DNA of 42,934 bases from Marivita sp. (GCF_022763305.1 NZ_JALEGT010000043.1:1-42934), one strand, 5' to 3'. Positions 1 to 9,772 are shown, counted from the first letter of the stretch. Numbers and translations are program-made. The notes: generated by a model from the sequence alone, not told the origin.

Positions 1-1
1 A

Positions 2-79
2 GCCTGGAACAACCTGATCACCCTCCCGGATGTCATCACGTCAATCGGGACCAGAGATTGGGCAAAAGTGGATCAATGA
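2..79 (+). CDS. C-terminal tail of an unidentified protein (partial)
   Basis: The plus strand is open from the window edge to a TGA at 77-79 and reads AWNNLITLPDVITSIG followed by TRDWAKVDQ. Only 25 codons are visible, so no family can be assigned. It converges on the phosphatase gene and overlaps its end by 7 bases. A compatible-solute glycosyltransferase or glycosidase would suit the neighbour, but this is a guess. The frame could also be open by chance. Confidence 0.35.
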   Translation, partial: AWNNLITLPDVITSIGTRDWAKVDQ

Positions 80-780
80 CCGCCGCCCTTGGTATCACCT
101 GCAAGCGGGGGCAGGGCTGGTTTGTGCGGGTTGGCGATGATCACGCCGTGATCGGCTGTTTCAAGCATGTCTAGGTCATTGGGTGCATCCCCGAGCGCCA
201 GCGTGACCCGCGCTTCGAGTGACCGGCTGATCTGATCCATCGCATCCGCTTTGGTTCTGCCGAAAGACAGCGTCAGAAAACGTCCGCCGCGCTGGGCGGT
301 GATCCCGTGTTCGGCCAGATGGTCTTTGAACCGGTGCAGCGTTGGATCGTCACCCGACCAGAGGCCGGGCTCGGAATAGCTACGGTTTTTCGCGCGCTTG
401 GCGTCAGCCTCGGGCAATCCCGTGAGTGAGGCGACGGTTTCAGTGGCCATGTCGCCAAACCCGCGAAAGGGCTGTCGCAGCTCCTTGGGAAGCCTATTCA
501 GGGCCGCGCGAAGGCCGGCATAGGTTTCTGAACCCTCATCGTCGCCCAGACCGATCACACCTGCTCCGTTCTCCACAATGGCTGGTGCACCACTCAGGCC
601 CATCCGGTCCTGAATGGCACGGATTTCCGATGCGGTCTTGCTGCTGGCAAGGATGACCGGAACGTCAAGCTTGGCAAGCCGGTCAAGGGCCGGTTGTGCC
701 GCATCCCATCGGTAGGTGTCGTGGTCCAACAGCGTGCCGTCGAGATCGGTAAAGACAACAAGCGTCGAAGGATTCCTCAT
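73..780 (-). CDS. HAD-family mannosyl/glucosyl-3-phosphoglycerate phosphatase-like protein
   Basis: A 235-residue HAD hydrolase of the Cof/MPGP type. Motif I is FTDLDGTLLDH, with nucleophile D12 and acid/base D14. The final motif is GDAPNDLDMLE with metal-binding D198 and D202. The middle cap region and the length fit mannosyl-3-phosphoglycerate phosphatase (YedP/MpgP). That family removes phosphate from mannosyl- or glucosyl-3-phosphoglycerate in compatible-solute synthesis; the exact substrate cannot be read here. I chose the ATG at 780 because the HAD core begins nine residues later; the frame stays open to 978 but that stretch carries no domain. No Shine-Dalgarno precedes this ATG; a perfect palindrome lies there instead. 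The gene is separated from the xylose locus by a terminator and probably has its own promoter in 781-856. Confidence 0.8.
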   Translation of the reverse strand: MRNPSTLVVFTDLDGTLLDHDTYRWDAAQPALDRLAKLDVPVILASSKTASEIRAIQDRMGLSGAPAIVENGAGVIGLGDDEGSETYAGLRAALNRLPKELRQPFRGFGDMATETVASLTGLPEADAKRAKNRSYSEPGLWSGDDPTLHRFKDHLAEHGITAQRGGRFLTLSFGRTKADAMDQISRSLEARVTLALGDAPNDLDMLETADHGVIIANPHKPALPPLAGDTKGGGH

Positions 781-787
781 GTACAAA

Positions 788-801
788 GCTTCGGCCGAAG
801 C
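788..801. promoter_or_regulatory. Perfect 14-base palindrome ahead of the phosphatase gene
   Basis: GCTTCGGCCGAAGC is a perfect palindrome starting 8 bases upstream of the phosphatase ATG on the minus strand, where a Shine-Dalgarno would normally lie. It could be an operator, or in RNA a short hairpin controlling initiation. Its role is inferred from position only. Confidence 0.3.
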
Positions 802-856
802 GACCACAGGGACAAGTGCAAATGACCCGTCGCGGGCAATCGCCAACTTGCTGCCT

Positions 857-878
857 AAAAAACAGGCATTTGTGCCTG
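857..878 (-). terminator. Intrinsic terminator after the ROK-ASPIC transcript
   Basis: On the minus strand CAGGCA, a CAAA loop and TGCCTG are followed at once by six T residues (857-862 read in reverse). This is a standard rho-independent terminator, about 40 bases past the stop of the ASPIC/UnbV gene. It separates the leftward xylose-locus transcript from the phosphatase gene. Confidence 0.75.
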
Positions 879-916
879 GCGGGCTTGAGGTGAAAGAGAG
901 CGTGCGCTTCGTGGGC

Positions 917-2431
917 CTATTGCGCGACGCCAAATACCTTGTTTGTGGGCACGTCTTGCCACGGGGTCGTATCGCCATCGGGCCAGATCACCCGCAGTTC
1001 CGCCTCCGCCGCAGATCCCAGACCAAAGTGCTGTAGACCAGCGTGGCCGCCGGCATGGCCGCCGCCCACCGTGATTTCACGCGTCTGAACGCGGTCAGCT
1101 GTCCTGAGTTCGATCACCGCGCCAACGGCACCGGTGTTGACGCCGGAACCTGAAACCTCGACGAGAAGCCAGTTCCCCCCTTCAGTGACGTTTTCCCAAA
1201 CTTCAAGCGTCGCCCGCCGGTTGACAACGGCAAGATCAAGACGACCGTCATTGTCGAAATCCGCCAGCGCCGCACCGCGTGATCGGGCCATCGAGGCCAC
1301 ACTGGCCTCCACGGACATTTCCACGAACCGCCCGTCCTCGGTCTGGATCAGAAGCGAGTTCGGGTCGTCCATCGCGGCGTCGGGCATCTGTTCCACATTG
1401 CCCTTTGCCACAAAGATGTCGTCGCGCCCGTCGTTGTTCACATCGCCGAACGCCGCATGCCAGCCGGTTGATGGCCGTCCGTCGCCACCCACATGCGGCC
1501 GGTGCGCCGTTGTGCCCCGCTCGTAGGTTGCATCTCGCCATGTTGGCCCACCGGTGCCCGGATCGAAGACCTGGAACTTCTGATCGCCCATCGATGTGAG
1601 ATAGACTTCGGGGAACCCGTCGCCGGTCAGATCCCGAGAGGCAATGCCCATCCCCCAGAGCGCATAGGTCCGCCATCCCTCGTCTTCCGTGTAAAGGCGC
1701 GGAGTATCGTCCATCTTCCACATCTGTTCCTGCCCACCGCGCACATAGTAGTGCCGGTCGTTCGACACGCGCAGATCGGCGACACCCGATCGGTTCCAGT
1801 CGGTAAATAGCATCGACAGGGCGCAAAACCCGGGTTCGAGTGCCTGTGGCGGACCGTAGCGATCTCCATCTGGTCTGTAGAGCAGAGTTGCGTCGCACGC
1901 TCGGAACGGGCCATCGGGATTCGTGCGATCCACATAGGTGCCGAAAGCCAGCGTCGGCAAGCTGGCCCCGGACTCCCACGTGGCGGAAAAGGCCGTGGTC
2001 CAACGGTCGGATGACGTGAAGCCCAGTGCGCCCTCGAAGGGCGCGAAGTCACACCCGCCCAATCCGCGCAACAACCGGTCTTCGCCCACCCGCAGTACCG
2101 CAAGATCCAGAAGACCGTCGCCGTCGATGTCGAGCGGATAGGCGCCGGTCACACCTGTAATTGCAAGAACGTCCGGCGTGTCCTTGGCAAAGACGACCCT
2201 GTCATTCGAACGGTTGCGGAAAAGAGTGGCCGGGTTCGATCCGCCCGCGGCGTAAAGCTCGGGCCGGGAATCGCCGTCACAGTCGAACGCAGCGACGCCG
2301 CCGCCGACGAAGTGTTCCCATCCCCCATCGTAGACATGAGGTGCAATATCCACCCCCTGAAAGCGGGGTTGTACAGGATCCGCACAGGCAAGACCCGGAA
2401 AGACCAAAAGGACCAGACATTTAGGCAGCAT
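917..2431 (-). CDS. Exported FG-GAP/VCBS repeat protein with C-terminal ASPIC/UnbV domain (CRTAC1-like)
   Basis: A 504-residue secreted beta-propeller-type protein. A short signal peptide ends near LACA-DP (about residue 17). Calcium-loop motifs of integrin FG-GAP type recur: DCDGD near 50, DIDGDG near 101, DLTGDG near 267, DVNNDG near 330 and DFDNDG near 391. The C-terminal part, from GGNWLLVEVSG to GGGHAGGHAGLQHFGLG and VIWPDG, is the ASPIC/UnbV domain. Four cysteines in the mature chain (51, 127, 179, 203) could form disulfides. The start overlaps the end of the ROK gene by 11 bases, so the two are cotranscribed, and a terminator follows. No enzymatic activity is established for this family. 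Its place in a xylose locus that also carries a MauG-like haem protein is unusual. Confidence 0.85.
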   Translation of the reverse strand: MLPKCLVLLVFPGLACADPVQPRFQGVDIAPHVYDGGWEHFVGGGVAAFDCDGDSRPELYAAGGSNPATLFRNRSNDRVVFAKDTPDVLAITGVTGAYPLDIDGDGLLDLAVLRVGEDRLLRGLGGCDFAPFEGALGFTSSDRWTTAFSATWESGASLPTLAFGTYVDRTNPDGPFRACDATLLYRPDGDRYGPPQALEPGFCALSMLFTDWNRSGVADLRVSNDRHYYVRGGQEQMWKMDDTPRLYTEDEGWRTYALWGMGIASRDLTGDGFPEVYLTSMGDQKFQVFDPGTGGPTWRDATYERGTTAHRPHVGGDGRPSTGWHAAFGDVNNDGRDDIFVAKGNVEQMPDAAMDDPNSLLIQTEDGRFVEMSVEASVASMARSRGAALADFDNDGRLDLAVVNRRATLEVWENVTEGGNWLLVEVSGSGVNTGAVGAVIELRTADRVQTREITVGGGHAGGHAGLQHFGLGSAAEAELRVIWPDGDTTPWQDVPTNKVFGVAQ

Positions 2432-3635
2432 CGACGACTCCCTGCGCGCGTATTTTCAGGATCGACACCATCTCGATCCCGTGCGCGGCCGCCCCCTTGG
2501 CCCACATGGACTCGTCAAGATTGCGCACGGTGATTTCTGGCAGCGGCGCATCGACCTGGACCGTGTTGCGCCTTAATGCTTCCAGCATGATTTCGGGATA
2601 GGGCGGGCCGAATGGGGGGCGCGACCGGGCCAGAACGATGTGTTCCGGATCGAACAGGTTGACCAGATTAGCCAGTGCGACGCCAAGAAACTGGGACGCC
2701 CGTTCCAGCACGTCCTGGCAAAGAGTGTCCCCGGTGCGCGCCGCCTCAAGGATCTCGGGAATGGACGTGGGCCCATGCCCCTGTCGCCCTGTCGCTGCAT
2801 CCCGCACCATCGCATAATCGCCGACATAGGCCTCAAGGCATCCTCGCTGTCCGCATTGGCAGACGGCGCCTTCGATCTGCACCTTCGTGTGGCCGAATTC
2901 CGCGCCGCACCCGCGTTCGCCTCGGTAGAGTTCGCCGTCCAGAACGATCCCCATGCCAACGCCATGCTCAACCGTCACGACAAGGAAGTTGCGCAGGCCG
3001 CGCCCCGCACCGAACAGGTGTTCCGCCTTGGCGACAAGGTTTGCGTCATTGTCGAGAAAGGTGGGGCAGGGCAGGTTCCGCCGGAAGAGCGGAGCGAAAT
3101 CGACATTCCGTTCCGTGACCGACGAGGACCAATGCATGAACCCGGTTGACCCGTTCAGAAAGCCGGGCAAACCCAGAGTGAGACCGGCAATGGACGTCAT
3201 CGGCAGGTTGCAGCTTTGGCAGGCGGCCTCCAGTGCCTTGCGCACTTCCCCGACGAGCACCTCTGCGGGCATCTGCGACTCGGCCAGCGGAGAGGTATAG
3301 GTGCCGATTTCCTCGCCTTGCGAGTCCACGATCATCACGAGGATCGCCTGCCGCGCGATCTTCATCCCCGCGACGTGAAATGCACCGCCGTTGATCCGCA
3401 GCATGATCCTTGGTCGACCGCGCTGGACGGTGTCGGATGGTGCGCGCTCGACCTCGCAGATCAAACCGGACTCCAGCAAGGCACCGCAAGCTGCCGTCAC
3501 CGTTGCCGGGCTGCTGTCCAGGGCACGCGCGATGTCGGTTCTCGAGATTTCACCGGCATCGCGGATGCATTGCAGCACCCTGAATTGCGTCGCGCCGCGC
3601 GCGTCCAGCCCTCCAATCCCGATCCAATCCGTCAT
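2421..3635 (-). CDS. ROK-family transcriptional repressor (XylR-type) of the xylose locus
   Basis: A 404-residue protein with an N-terminal winged helix (about 15-75; SRTDIARALDSSPATVTAACGALL) and a C-terminal ROK sugar-kinase-like domain. The ROK zinc site is present as CQCGQRGCLEAY, preceded by the conserved GAEFGH segment. ROK repressors of the XylR/NagC type bind operator DNA and release it on binding a sugar. The gene is divergent from xylF, with a 165-base gap containing an A/T-rich dyad that could be its operator. Xylose as effector is inferred from the neighbours. A GGGAGGA sequence lies upstream, somewhat far from the ATG. The last 11 bases overlap the next gene. Confidence 0.9.
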   Translation of the reverse strand: MTDWIGIGGLDARGATQFRVLQCIRDAGEISRTDIARALDSSPATVTAACGALLESGLICEVERAPSDTVQRGRPRIMLRINGGAFHVAGMKIARQAILVMIVDSQGEEIGTYTSPLAESQMPAEVLVGEVRKALEAACQSCNLPMTSIAGLTLGLPGFLNGSTGFMHWSSSVTERNVDFAPLFRRNLPCPTFLDNDANLVAKAEHLFGAGRGLRNFLVVTVEHGVGMGIVLDGELYRGERGCGAEFGHTKVQIEGAVCQCGQRGCLEAYVGDYAMVRDAATGRQGHGPTSIPEILEAARTGDTLCQDVLERASQFLGVALANLVNLFDPEHIVLARSRPPFGPPYPEIMLEALRRNTVQVDAPLPEITVRNLDESMWAKGAAAHGIEMVSILKIRAQGVVDAA

Positions 3636-3687
3636 CGTGAATCATCCGTCCTCCCGGTCTGGAGGAAAGCGTAGCATTTTTTTACCG

Positions 3688-3713
3688 AGTGAAGAAAATT
3701 TAATTTGCTCACT
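3688..3713. promoter_or_regulatory. Candidate operator dyad between the ROK repressor and xylF
   Basis: AGTGA at 3688-3692 is mirrored by TCACT at 3709-3713 around an A/T-rich centre (GAAAATTTAATTT). The dyad lies in the divergent intergenic region about 90 bases before xylF. Long A/T-rich dyads are typical ROK repressor sites. Binding is an inference; I found no convincing -35/-10 pair to place it against. Confidence 0.4.
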
Positions 3714-3800
3714 GAAATAAGTGTGCAAGATGGAGGGGTCAGTGCCGATTCGAGGAGGTTTCGTCGGCTGCTCGGACATAGAACATTCAGGGAGGACTCA

Positions 3801-4814
3801 ATGAAACTCTTCGCAACAACTGCGATTGCCATGGTGATGGCCACCGGTGCATTCGCTCAGACGGTCGGCGTCAGCTGGTCCAATTTCCAGGAAGAACGCT
3901 GGAAGACCGACGAGGCCGCCATTGTGGCTGCCCTCGAGGCCGCCGGCGCGGAATACATTTCGGCGGACGCGCAATCGTCGTCGTCCAAGCAGCTCTCCGA
4001 CGTGGAGTCGCTGATGGCGCAGGGCGTCGATGCGCTGATCATTCTGGCGCAGGACACTCAGGCAATCATTCCCGCGGTCGACGCGGCCGCCAACGAAGGC
4101 ATCCCGGTCATCGCCTATGACCGCCTCATCGAAGACCCCCGCGCCTTCTATCTGACCTTCGACAATATCGAAGTGGGCCGGATGCAGGCGCGTGCTGTTC
4201 TCGCGGCCCAGCCGTCCGGCAACTACGTGATGATCAAGGGCTCGCCCACCGACCCGAACGCCGACTTCCTGCGCGGTGGTCAGCAGGAAGTCCTGCAGGC
4301 CGCAATTGACGCCGGCAACATCACCATCGTCGGAGAAGCCTACACCGATGGCTGGTTGCCCGCTAACGCACAGCGCAACATGGAGCAGATCCTGACCGCG
4401 CAGGACAACAATGTCGATGCCGTGGTCGCGTCCAACGACGGGACGGCCGGTGGTGTTGTCGCCGCTCTGACCGCTCAGGGCATGGAGGGCATTCCGGTGT
4501 CCGGCCAGGACGGTGACCATGCTGCATTGAACCGCATCGCACGCGGTACGCAGACTGTATCGGTCTGGAAAGATGCTCGCGAACTGGGCAAGCGTGCGGG
4601 TGAAATCGCCGTCCAGCTGGCCGGCGGTGCATCCATGTCGGACGTCGAGGGCGCAAGCGAATGGACTTCGCCCGCAGGAACAACGCTGACCGCGCAGTTC
4701 CTCGAGCCGGTTCCCGTCACCGCGGACAACCTCACCGTGGTTGTTGACGCGGGCTGGATCGAACAGGACGCGCTGTGCCAGGGCGTCACTGACGGTCCGG
4801 CGCCCTGTAACTGA
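3801..4814 (+). CDS. xylF: D-xylose ABC transporter, periplasmic binding protein
   Basis: A 337-residue type I periplasmic binding protein. The signal peptide [20 protein letters not shown] is followed by the Peripla_BP_4 fold: [12 protein letters not shown] at the mature N-terminus, then [28 protein letters not shown], and [15 protein letters not shown] plus VSGQDGD in the second lobe. These segments are typical of XylF. The ATG at 3801 was chosen because GGAGG lies at 3791-3795 and the signal peptide starts there. It delivers xylose to XylH/XylG. A strong stem-loop follows the stop codon and probably keeps binding-protein mRNA more abundant than that of the permease genes. Confidence 0.93.
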   Translation: MKLFATTAIAMVMATGAFAQTVGVSWSNFQEERWKTDEAAIVAALEAAGAEYISADAQSSSSKQLSDVESLMAQGVDALIILAQDTQAIIPAVDAAANEGIPVIAYDRLIEDPRAFYLTFDNIEVGRMQARAVLAAQPSGNYVMIKGSPTDPNADFLRGGQQEVLQAAIDAGNITIVGEAYTDGWLPANAQRNMEQILTAQDNNVDAVVASNDGTAGGVVAALTAQGMEGIPVSGQDGDHAALNRIARGTQTVSVWKDARELGKRAGEIAVQLAGGASMSDVEGASEWTSPAGTTLTAQFLEPVPVTADNLTVVVDAGWIEQDALCQGVTDGPAPCN

Positions 4815-4830
4815 CGGTCATATCCAAGCT

Positions 4831-4860
4831 GCGGCCTCTGCCTGACCCGGTGGAGGCCGC
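4831..4860 (+). promoter_or_regulatory. Intercistronic stem-loop between xylF and xylH
   Basis: GCGGCCTCTGCC pairs with GGTGGAGGCCGC over 12 positions, two of them G-U, closing a six-base loop. No T tract follows. It begins 16 bases after the xylF stop and ends 28 bases before the xylH ATG. Such stems after binding-protein genes commonly protect the upstream mRNA or partly stop transcription. Confidence 0.65.
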
Positions 4861-4888
4861 CTCATTCCTTCAAGCTTCCGAGGTCATC

Positions 4889-6181
4889 ATGGCAGAGGCA
4901 CCCGCCTCCGGCGCGTCGACCGGTCGAAAGAACATTCTCAAGACGCTTGAATTCGACACCCGCCTTCTGGGGATGGTCGGTGCATTCGTGATTGTCTGTC
5001 TGGTGTTCAACATTCTGACCGAAGGGCGTTTTCTCACTCCGCGCAACGTCTTCAACCTGACCATCCAAACCGTCAGTGTCGCGATCATGGCAACGGGCAT
5101 GGTCTTTGTCATCGTGACCCGGCACATCGACCTGAGCGTTGGCGCGCTTCTCGCCACATGTTCGGCGATGATGGCCATCACGCAGACGCAATTCTTGCCC
5201 AGCCTTGGCATCGACTACGGAACGCCACTCGTGGCTCCGGTGGCAATAGTTGTGGGCCTGTTGACCGGTGCGATCATTGGCGCGTTTCATGGATGGCTGA
5301 TCGGCTATCTTGCCATTCCGGCCTTCATCGTCACGCTGGGCGGCCTTCTCGTCTGGCGCAACGTTGCATGGTATCTGACAAGCGGCCAGACCATTGGCCC
5401 GCTGGATGACCGCTTCCAGATGCTGGGTGGGATCGGCGGCACCATGGGTGAAACCGCAAGCTGGGTGTTCGGTCTGATCTGTGTCGTCGCGGCCTGCGTT
5501 GCCATCTGGCTCGCTCGCCGATCGCGCATCGCGCACGAGTTTCCGGTCAAGCCGATGTGGGCCGAATTCGTGCTGATGGGTATCGCCGCCATCCTGATCC
5601 TCGGTTTCATCGCAACGCTCAACGCGTACGAGGTGCCCACGCGCGTACTCGAACGCAGCTTCGAGGATCGTGGGATGGTCATGCCCGAGGGGTATTCTGA
5701 AGGCTACGGCATCCCGTATTCAGTCCTGCTTCTGATTGCGGTTGCGGTGGTGATGACCCTTGTTGCCCGGCGCACCCGTCTGGGACGCTACATCTTTGCC
5801 GCAGGTGGCAATCCGGATGCGGCGGAACTCTCCGGCATCAACACCCGGCTTCTGACGGTCAAGGTCTTTGCCATCATGGGCGTGCTGTGTGCCCTGGCCG
5901 GTTTGGTGGCATCTGCCCGCCTGTCCTTCCATTCGAACGATATCGGTACGCTGGACGAACTGCGTGTGATCGCAGCCGCCGTTATCGGGGGCACCGCGCT
6001 CGCCGGTGGCATCGGGACGATCTATGGCGCGATCCTTGGCGCGTTGATCATGCAGTCCCTGCAATCAGGGATGGCCATGGTCGGAGTGGATGCGCCCTTC
6101 CAGAACATCGTGGTGGGTGGCGTGCTGGTGTTCGCCGTGCTCATCGACATCATCTATCGCAGAAGAACGGGGGACACGTGA
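4889..6181 (+). CDS. xylH: D-xylose ABC transporter, permease
   Basis: A 430-residue membrane protein of the BPD_transp_2 (RbsC/XylH) family with about ten or more hydrophobic segments. [17 protein letters not shown] near the N-terminal third and a C-terminal [21 protein letters not shown] segment are hallmarks of the family. The soluble-looking stretch with [10 protein letters not shown] between membrane helices is seen in XylH proteins. The ATG at 4889 was chosen because GAGGTC precedes it; an upstream in-frame GTG at 4850 lies inside the stem-loop and lacks a ribosome site. The TGA overlaps the xylG ATG by one base (TGATG), so translation is probably coupled. Confidence 0.92.
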   Translation: MAEAPASGASTGRKNILKTLEFDTRLLGMVGAFVIVCLVFNILTEGRFLTPRNVFNLTIQTVSVAIMATGMVFVIVTRHIDLSVGALLATCSAMMAITQTQFLPSLGIDYGTPLVAPVAIVVGLLTGAIIGAFHGWLIGYLAIPAFIVTLGGLLVWRNVAWYLTSGQTIGPLDDRFQMLGGIGGTMGETASWVFGLICVVAACVAIWLARRSRIAHEFPVKPMWAEFVLMGIAAILILGFIATLNAYEVPTRVLERSFEDRGMVMPEGYSEGYGIPYSVLLLIAVAVVMTLVARRTRLGRYIFAAGGNPDAAELSGINTRLLTVKVFAIMGVLCALAGLVASARLSFHSNDIGTLDELRVIAAAVIGGTALAGGIGTIYGAILGALIMQSLQSGMAMVGVDAPFQNIVVGGVLVFAVLIDIIYRRRTGDT

Positions 6182-6936
6182 TGGTCGATCGAAGCGGAAC
6201 CCCCCTTGTCGAAATGCGCGACGTCTCTGTGTCGTTCGGCGGGATCAAGGCAGTCGACCATGTGACGGTCGATCTTTATCCCGGCGAAGTCGTGGGGCTT
6301 CTCGGCCACAACGGCGCGGGCAAATCGACACTGATCAAATGCCTTTCGGGCGCCTACAAAATGGATGCGGGTGAGATCCTGATCGACGGTCAGAAAGTCG
6401 ACATCCAGAACCCGCGTGATGCCCGCAAGCACAACATAGAAACGATCTACCAGACCCTTGCTCTGGCCGACAATCTCGATGCGGCGTCGAACCTCTTCCT
6501 GGGCCGCGAGCTTGTCACGCCGATGGGCTTTGTCGACGACGCTCGGATGGAGGCGGAAACCCGCAAGATCATGGGGCGCCTGAACTCCAACTTCAAAAAG
6601 TTCAGGGACCCTGTGAAGGCGCTCTCCGGTGGTCAGCGCCAGTCCGTTGCCATTGCCCGGGCCGTATATTTCAACGCCCGCATCCTGATCATGGACGAAC
6701 CGACCGCAGCACTGGGTCCGCAGGAAACACAGATGGTGGCCGAGCTCATCAACCAGCTTAAAGCGCAGGGCATCGGTATTTTCCTGATCGAGCATGATGT
6801 GCATTCGGTGATGGATCTGTGCGACCGGGCTTCGGTGATGAAGAACGGGCAACTCGTCGGCACGGTGAACGTGAACGAGGTCACGGATGAGGACATCCTC
6901 GGGATGATCATCCTCGGCAAGAAATCGGGAGACTAG
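6181..6936 (+). CDS. xylG: Sugar ABC transporter, single-domain ATPase (XylG/FrcA-like)
   Basis: A 251-residue ATPase with Walker [10 protein letters not shown] (42-50), Q-loop region IYQTLAL near 90, signature LSGGQRQ (148-154), Walker B RILIMDEP (167-174) and switch histidine in IEHDVHSV. It energises xylose uptake through XylH. Canonical XylG, RbsA and MglA carry two ABC domains in about 500 residues. This protein has one, as in FrcA-type importers, so two copies presumably assemble. Its start overlaps the xylH stop. There is no second ATPase gene nearby. Confidence 0.9.
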   Translation: MVDRSGTPLVEMRDVSVSFGGIKAVDHVTVDLYPGEVVGLLGHNGAGKSTLIKCLSGAYKMDAGEILIDGQKVDIQNPRDARKHNIETIYQTLALADNLDAASNLFLGRELVTPMGFVDDARMEAETRKIMGRLNSNFKKFRDPVKALSGGQRQSVAIARAVYFNARILIMDEPTAALGPQETQMVAELINQLKAQGIGIFLIEHDVHSVMDLCDRASVMKNGQLVGTVNVNEVTDEDILGMIILGKKSGD

Positions 6937-6992
6937 GGCTGAGGCCCGGTCTTCACAGACACACAACAAGACCAAGCCAAAGAGAGGCAGAT

Positions 6993-8297
6993 ATGACGGA
7001 CTTTTTCGCCGGCATTCCGAAACTGCGATACGAAGGTCCGGACAGCACCAATCCGCTGGCGTTCCGGCACTATGACCCGGACGAGATCGTGATGGGCAAG
7101 CGGATGGAAGACCATCTGCGGTTTGCCGTCGCCTATTGGCATTCCTTTGCATGGGAAGGCGGCGATCCCTTCGGCGGGCAAACGTTCATTCGTCCGTGGC
7201 ATCCGCAGGACGACATGGGTCGAGCGAAGATGAAAGCTGATGTCGCCTTCGAGATGTTCGATCTCCTGAACGTGCCGTTCTTCTGCTGGCATGATGCGGA
7301 CATCCGGCCCGAACAGGGCAACTTTGCGGACAATCTGTCCACTCTCGAAGAGATCACCGATTACATCGGCGAAAAGATGGAAGGGGCACGCACGAGGCTG
7401 CTCTGGGGCACCGCCAACATGTTCAGCCATCGCCGCTGGATGGCGGGCGCATCGACAAATCCTGATCCGGACGTGTTTGCCTTTGCCGCCGCAACGGTCA
7501 AAAGCTGCATGGATGCGACCCACAAGCTTGGTGGTGCAAACTACGTGTTGTGGGGCGGGCGCGAGGGATACGAAACCCTGCTCAACACCGATCTCGGTCA
7601 GGAACTGGATCACATGGGCCGCTTCCTGAACATGGTTGTGGACTACAAGCACAAGATCGGATTCGAGGGCACGATCCTTGTCGAACCGAAACCGCAGGAG
7701 CCCAGCAAGCATCAATACGATTTCGATGTCGCCAGCTGCATTGGTTTCCTGCGCAAGTACGGGCTGGAAAAAGAGGTCAAGCTGAACATCGAGCAGGGTC
7801 ATGCGATCCTAGCGGGACATTCCTTTGAGCACGAGCTCGCATTGGCCGCATCCGAAGGCATGCTTGGTTCTATCGACATGAACCGCAACGATTACCAGTC
7901 CGGCTGGGACACCGATCAATTCCCCAACAACACACCCGAAGTGGCGCTGGCCTACTACCACGTCCTGAAATCCGGCGGCTTCACCACCGGCGGCACCAAT
8001 TTCGATGCAAAGCTGCGCCGTCAGTCGATTGACCCCGAAGACCTGATTGCGGCCCATGTCGGTGGCATGGACATCTGCGCGCGCGGGCTCAAGGCCGCCG
8101 CGGCGATGATCGAGGATGGGGGATTGGAAAAAGCGCTGGCGGATCGGTATGCGGGTTGGGCCACGCCCGAGGCGAAGGCGATGCTCGACAGCGATCTTGC
8201 CACGATCGCGCAGCGCGTGCTGGACGACGGCATCAATCCTGAGCCGCGTTCGGGTCGGCAGGAAATCCTCGAAAACTACGTCAACCGCTTCGTCTGA
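6993..8297 (+). CDS. xylA: Xylose isomerase
   Basis: A 434-residue class II xylose isomerase, the usual length for that class. The catalytic pair is H100 and D103 in FCWHDADI. Metal and substrate ligands include E231 and K233 in [17 protein letters not shown]267 and H270 in NIEQGHA, D295 in SIDMNRND, and D306/D308 in GWDTDQF. It converts D-xylose to D-xylulose in the cytoplasm. AGAGAGG precedes the ATG. It lies between the transporter genes and xylB, so uptake and catabolism are in one transcript. Confidence 0.97.
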   Translation: MTDFFAGIPKLRYEGPDSTNPLAFRHYDPDEIVMGKRMEDHLRFAVAYWHSFAWEGGDPFGGQTFIRPWHPQDDMGRAKMKADVAFEMFDLLNVPFFCWHDADIRPEQGNFADNLSTLEEITDYIGEKMEGARTRLLWGTANMFSHRRWMAGASTNPDPDVFAFAAATVKSCMDATHKLGGANYVLWGGREGYETLLNTDLGQELDHMGRFLNMVVDYKHKIGFEGTILVEPKPQEPSKHQYDFDVASCIGFLRKYGLEKEVKLNIEQGHAILAGHSFEHELALAASEGMLGSIDMNRNDYQSGWDTDQFPNNTPEVALAYYHVLKSGGFTTGGTNFDAKLRRQSIDPEDLIAAHVGGMDICARGLKAAAAMIEDGGLEKALADRYAGWATPEAKAMLDSDLATIAQRVLDDGINPEPRSGRQEILENYVNRFV

Positions 8298-8317
8298 CGA
8301 TCAACGCAGGAGCCATC

Positions 8318-9769
8318 ATGTATCTTGGACTGGACCTGGGAACCTCGGGCCTTCGCGCGATCCTCACCGACGAAACCGGGTCGGTTCAAGCCGAGGCCGA
8401 GGCGGCCTTCAGCGCCACGCACCCTCATCCCGGCTGGTCGGAACAGGACCCGGCGGACTGGATTGCCGCCTGCAAGGCAACGGTCGCGGAAATCCGCACC
8501 AAGGACCCCGCCGCTTTTGCCAGGCTCAAGGGCATCGGTCTTTCCGGTCACATGCATGGAGCAACGCTGATCGATGCCGCTGATACCGTTCTGCGCCCGT
8601 GCATCCTTTGGAACGACACCCGGTCAATAACGCAGGCAGCGGCGCTCGACGCGGCACCTGGACTGCGCGAGATCACCGGCAATATCGTCTTTCCCGGTTT
8701 CACCGCACCGAAGCTTCTGTGGGTCCGTGACACCGAACCAGACGTTTTCGAAAAGGTGGCCAAGGTCCTCTTGCCGAAAGACTATCTGCGCCTTTGGTTG
8801 ACTGGCGAATATATCTCGGACCTGTCCGACAGCGCGGGTACCGCCTGGCTGGACGTCGGAAAGCGCGATTGGTCTGATACGGCCCTCGGCGAGGGCGCGA
8901 TGCGACGTGACCAGATGCCGGACCTCGTTGAAGGAGCGCAGCCCGGTGGAATGCTGCGTGCGGACCTGATGTCCGACTGGGGACTGTCTGAGCCCGTGGT
9001 CGTGGCAGGCGGCGCTGGAGACAACGCGGCAGCGGCCTGCGGCATCGGGGCTTTGGGCGAAGGGACTGGCTTTGTTTCGCTCGGAACCTCGGGAGTCCTG
9101 ATGACGGGCCGGGACCGCTACGCCCCCGATCCCGGTTCTGCCGTGCACAGTTTCTGTCATGCGGTGCCGGACCGGTGGTACCAGATGGGGGTGATCCTTG
9201 CCGCGACCGACAGCTTGAATTGGCTGGCGCGCAACCTGCGCGAAGAACCTGCAGACCTATCGTCTGCGCTGCCGGAAAAAGCGACTGGACCCTCACGCCT
9301 GACCTTCCTGCCTTATCTTTCGGGCGAAAGAACCCCGCACAATGACAGTGCGATCCGGGGGGCTTTCATCGGCCTCGATGTGGCGATGGACCGCGCTGAT
9401 CTCACGCAAGCCGTGATGGAGGGTGTGGGTTTTGCGCTCAGGGACAGCCTCAAGGCACTTGCCGGAACGGGTGCACGCTTCGATACGCTTTTTGCCGTCG
9501 GTGGCGGCGCGCGATCGCGTTTCTGGCTCACGACGCTTGCCAACACGTTGAACCTGCCGTTGTCCCTGCCTGCCGGAAGCGAACTTGGGGCGGCCATGGG
9601 TGCGGCGCGTCTTGCCATCTGTGCGCATACCGGCGCCACGCCGGAAGAGGTCATGACCCAACCCAAGGCGGCCACGATCATCGAACCGAACGACACTCTC
9701 GTCGAAGCGTACGACGCCGCCTATGATCGCTATTCGGCGCTTTATCCCGCGCTGAAGAATGCTGGGTGA
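8318..9769 (+). CDS. xylB: Xylulokinase
   Basis: A 483-residue FGGY-family sugar kinase. The N-terminal phosphate-binding motif is GLDLGTSGLRAIL. SGHMHGATL matches the substrate-contact region of XylB. GGAGDNAAAACGIG and SLGTSGVL form the second-domain phosphate and adenosine motifs. GGGARSRFW and ELGAAMGAARLA complete the ATP site. It phosphorylates D-xylulose to xylulose 5-phosphate for the pentose phosphate pathway. The gene starts 20 bases after xylA with AGGAG before the ATG, and ends 3 bases before the epimerase GTG. Confidence 0.95.
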   Translation: MYLGLDLGTSGLRAILTDETGSVQAEAEAAFSATHPHPGWSEQDPADWIAACKATVAEIRTKDPAAFARLKGIGLSGHMHGATLIDAADTVLRPCILWNDTRSITQAAALDAAPGLREITGNIVFPGFTAPKLLWVRDTEPDVFEKVAKVLLPKDYLRLWLTGEYISDLSDSAGTAWLDVGKRDWSDTALGEGAMRRDQMPDLVEGAQPGGMLRADLMSDWGLSEPVVVAGGAGDNAAAACGIGALGEGTGFVSLGTSGVLMTGRDRYAPDPGSAVHSFCHAVPDRWYQMGVILAATDSLNWLARNLREEPADLSSALPEKATGPSRLTFLPYLSGERTPHNDSAIRGAFIGLDVAMDRADLTQAVMEGVGFALRDSLKALAGTGARFDTLFAVGGGARSRFWLTTLANTLNLPLSLPAGSELGAAMGAARLAICAHTGATPEEVMTQPKAATIIEPNDTLVEAYDAAYDRYSALYPALKNAG

Positions 9770-9772
9770 TCC

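Noticed and set aside
4850-4888. GTG start extending XylH by 13 residues
   Set aside because: The extension lies within the intercistronic stem-loop, lacks a ribosome site, and the ATG at 4889 has one.
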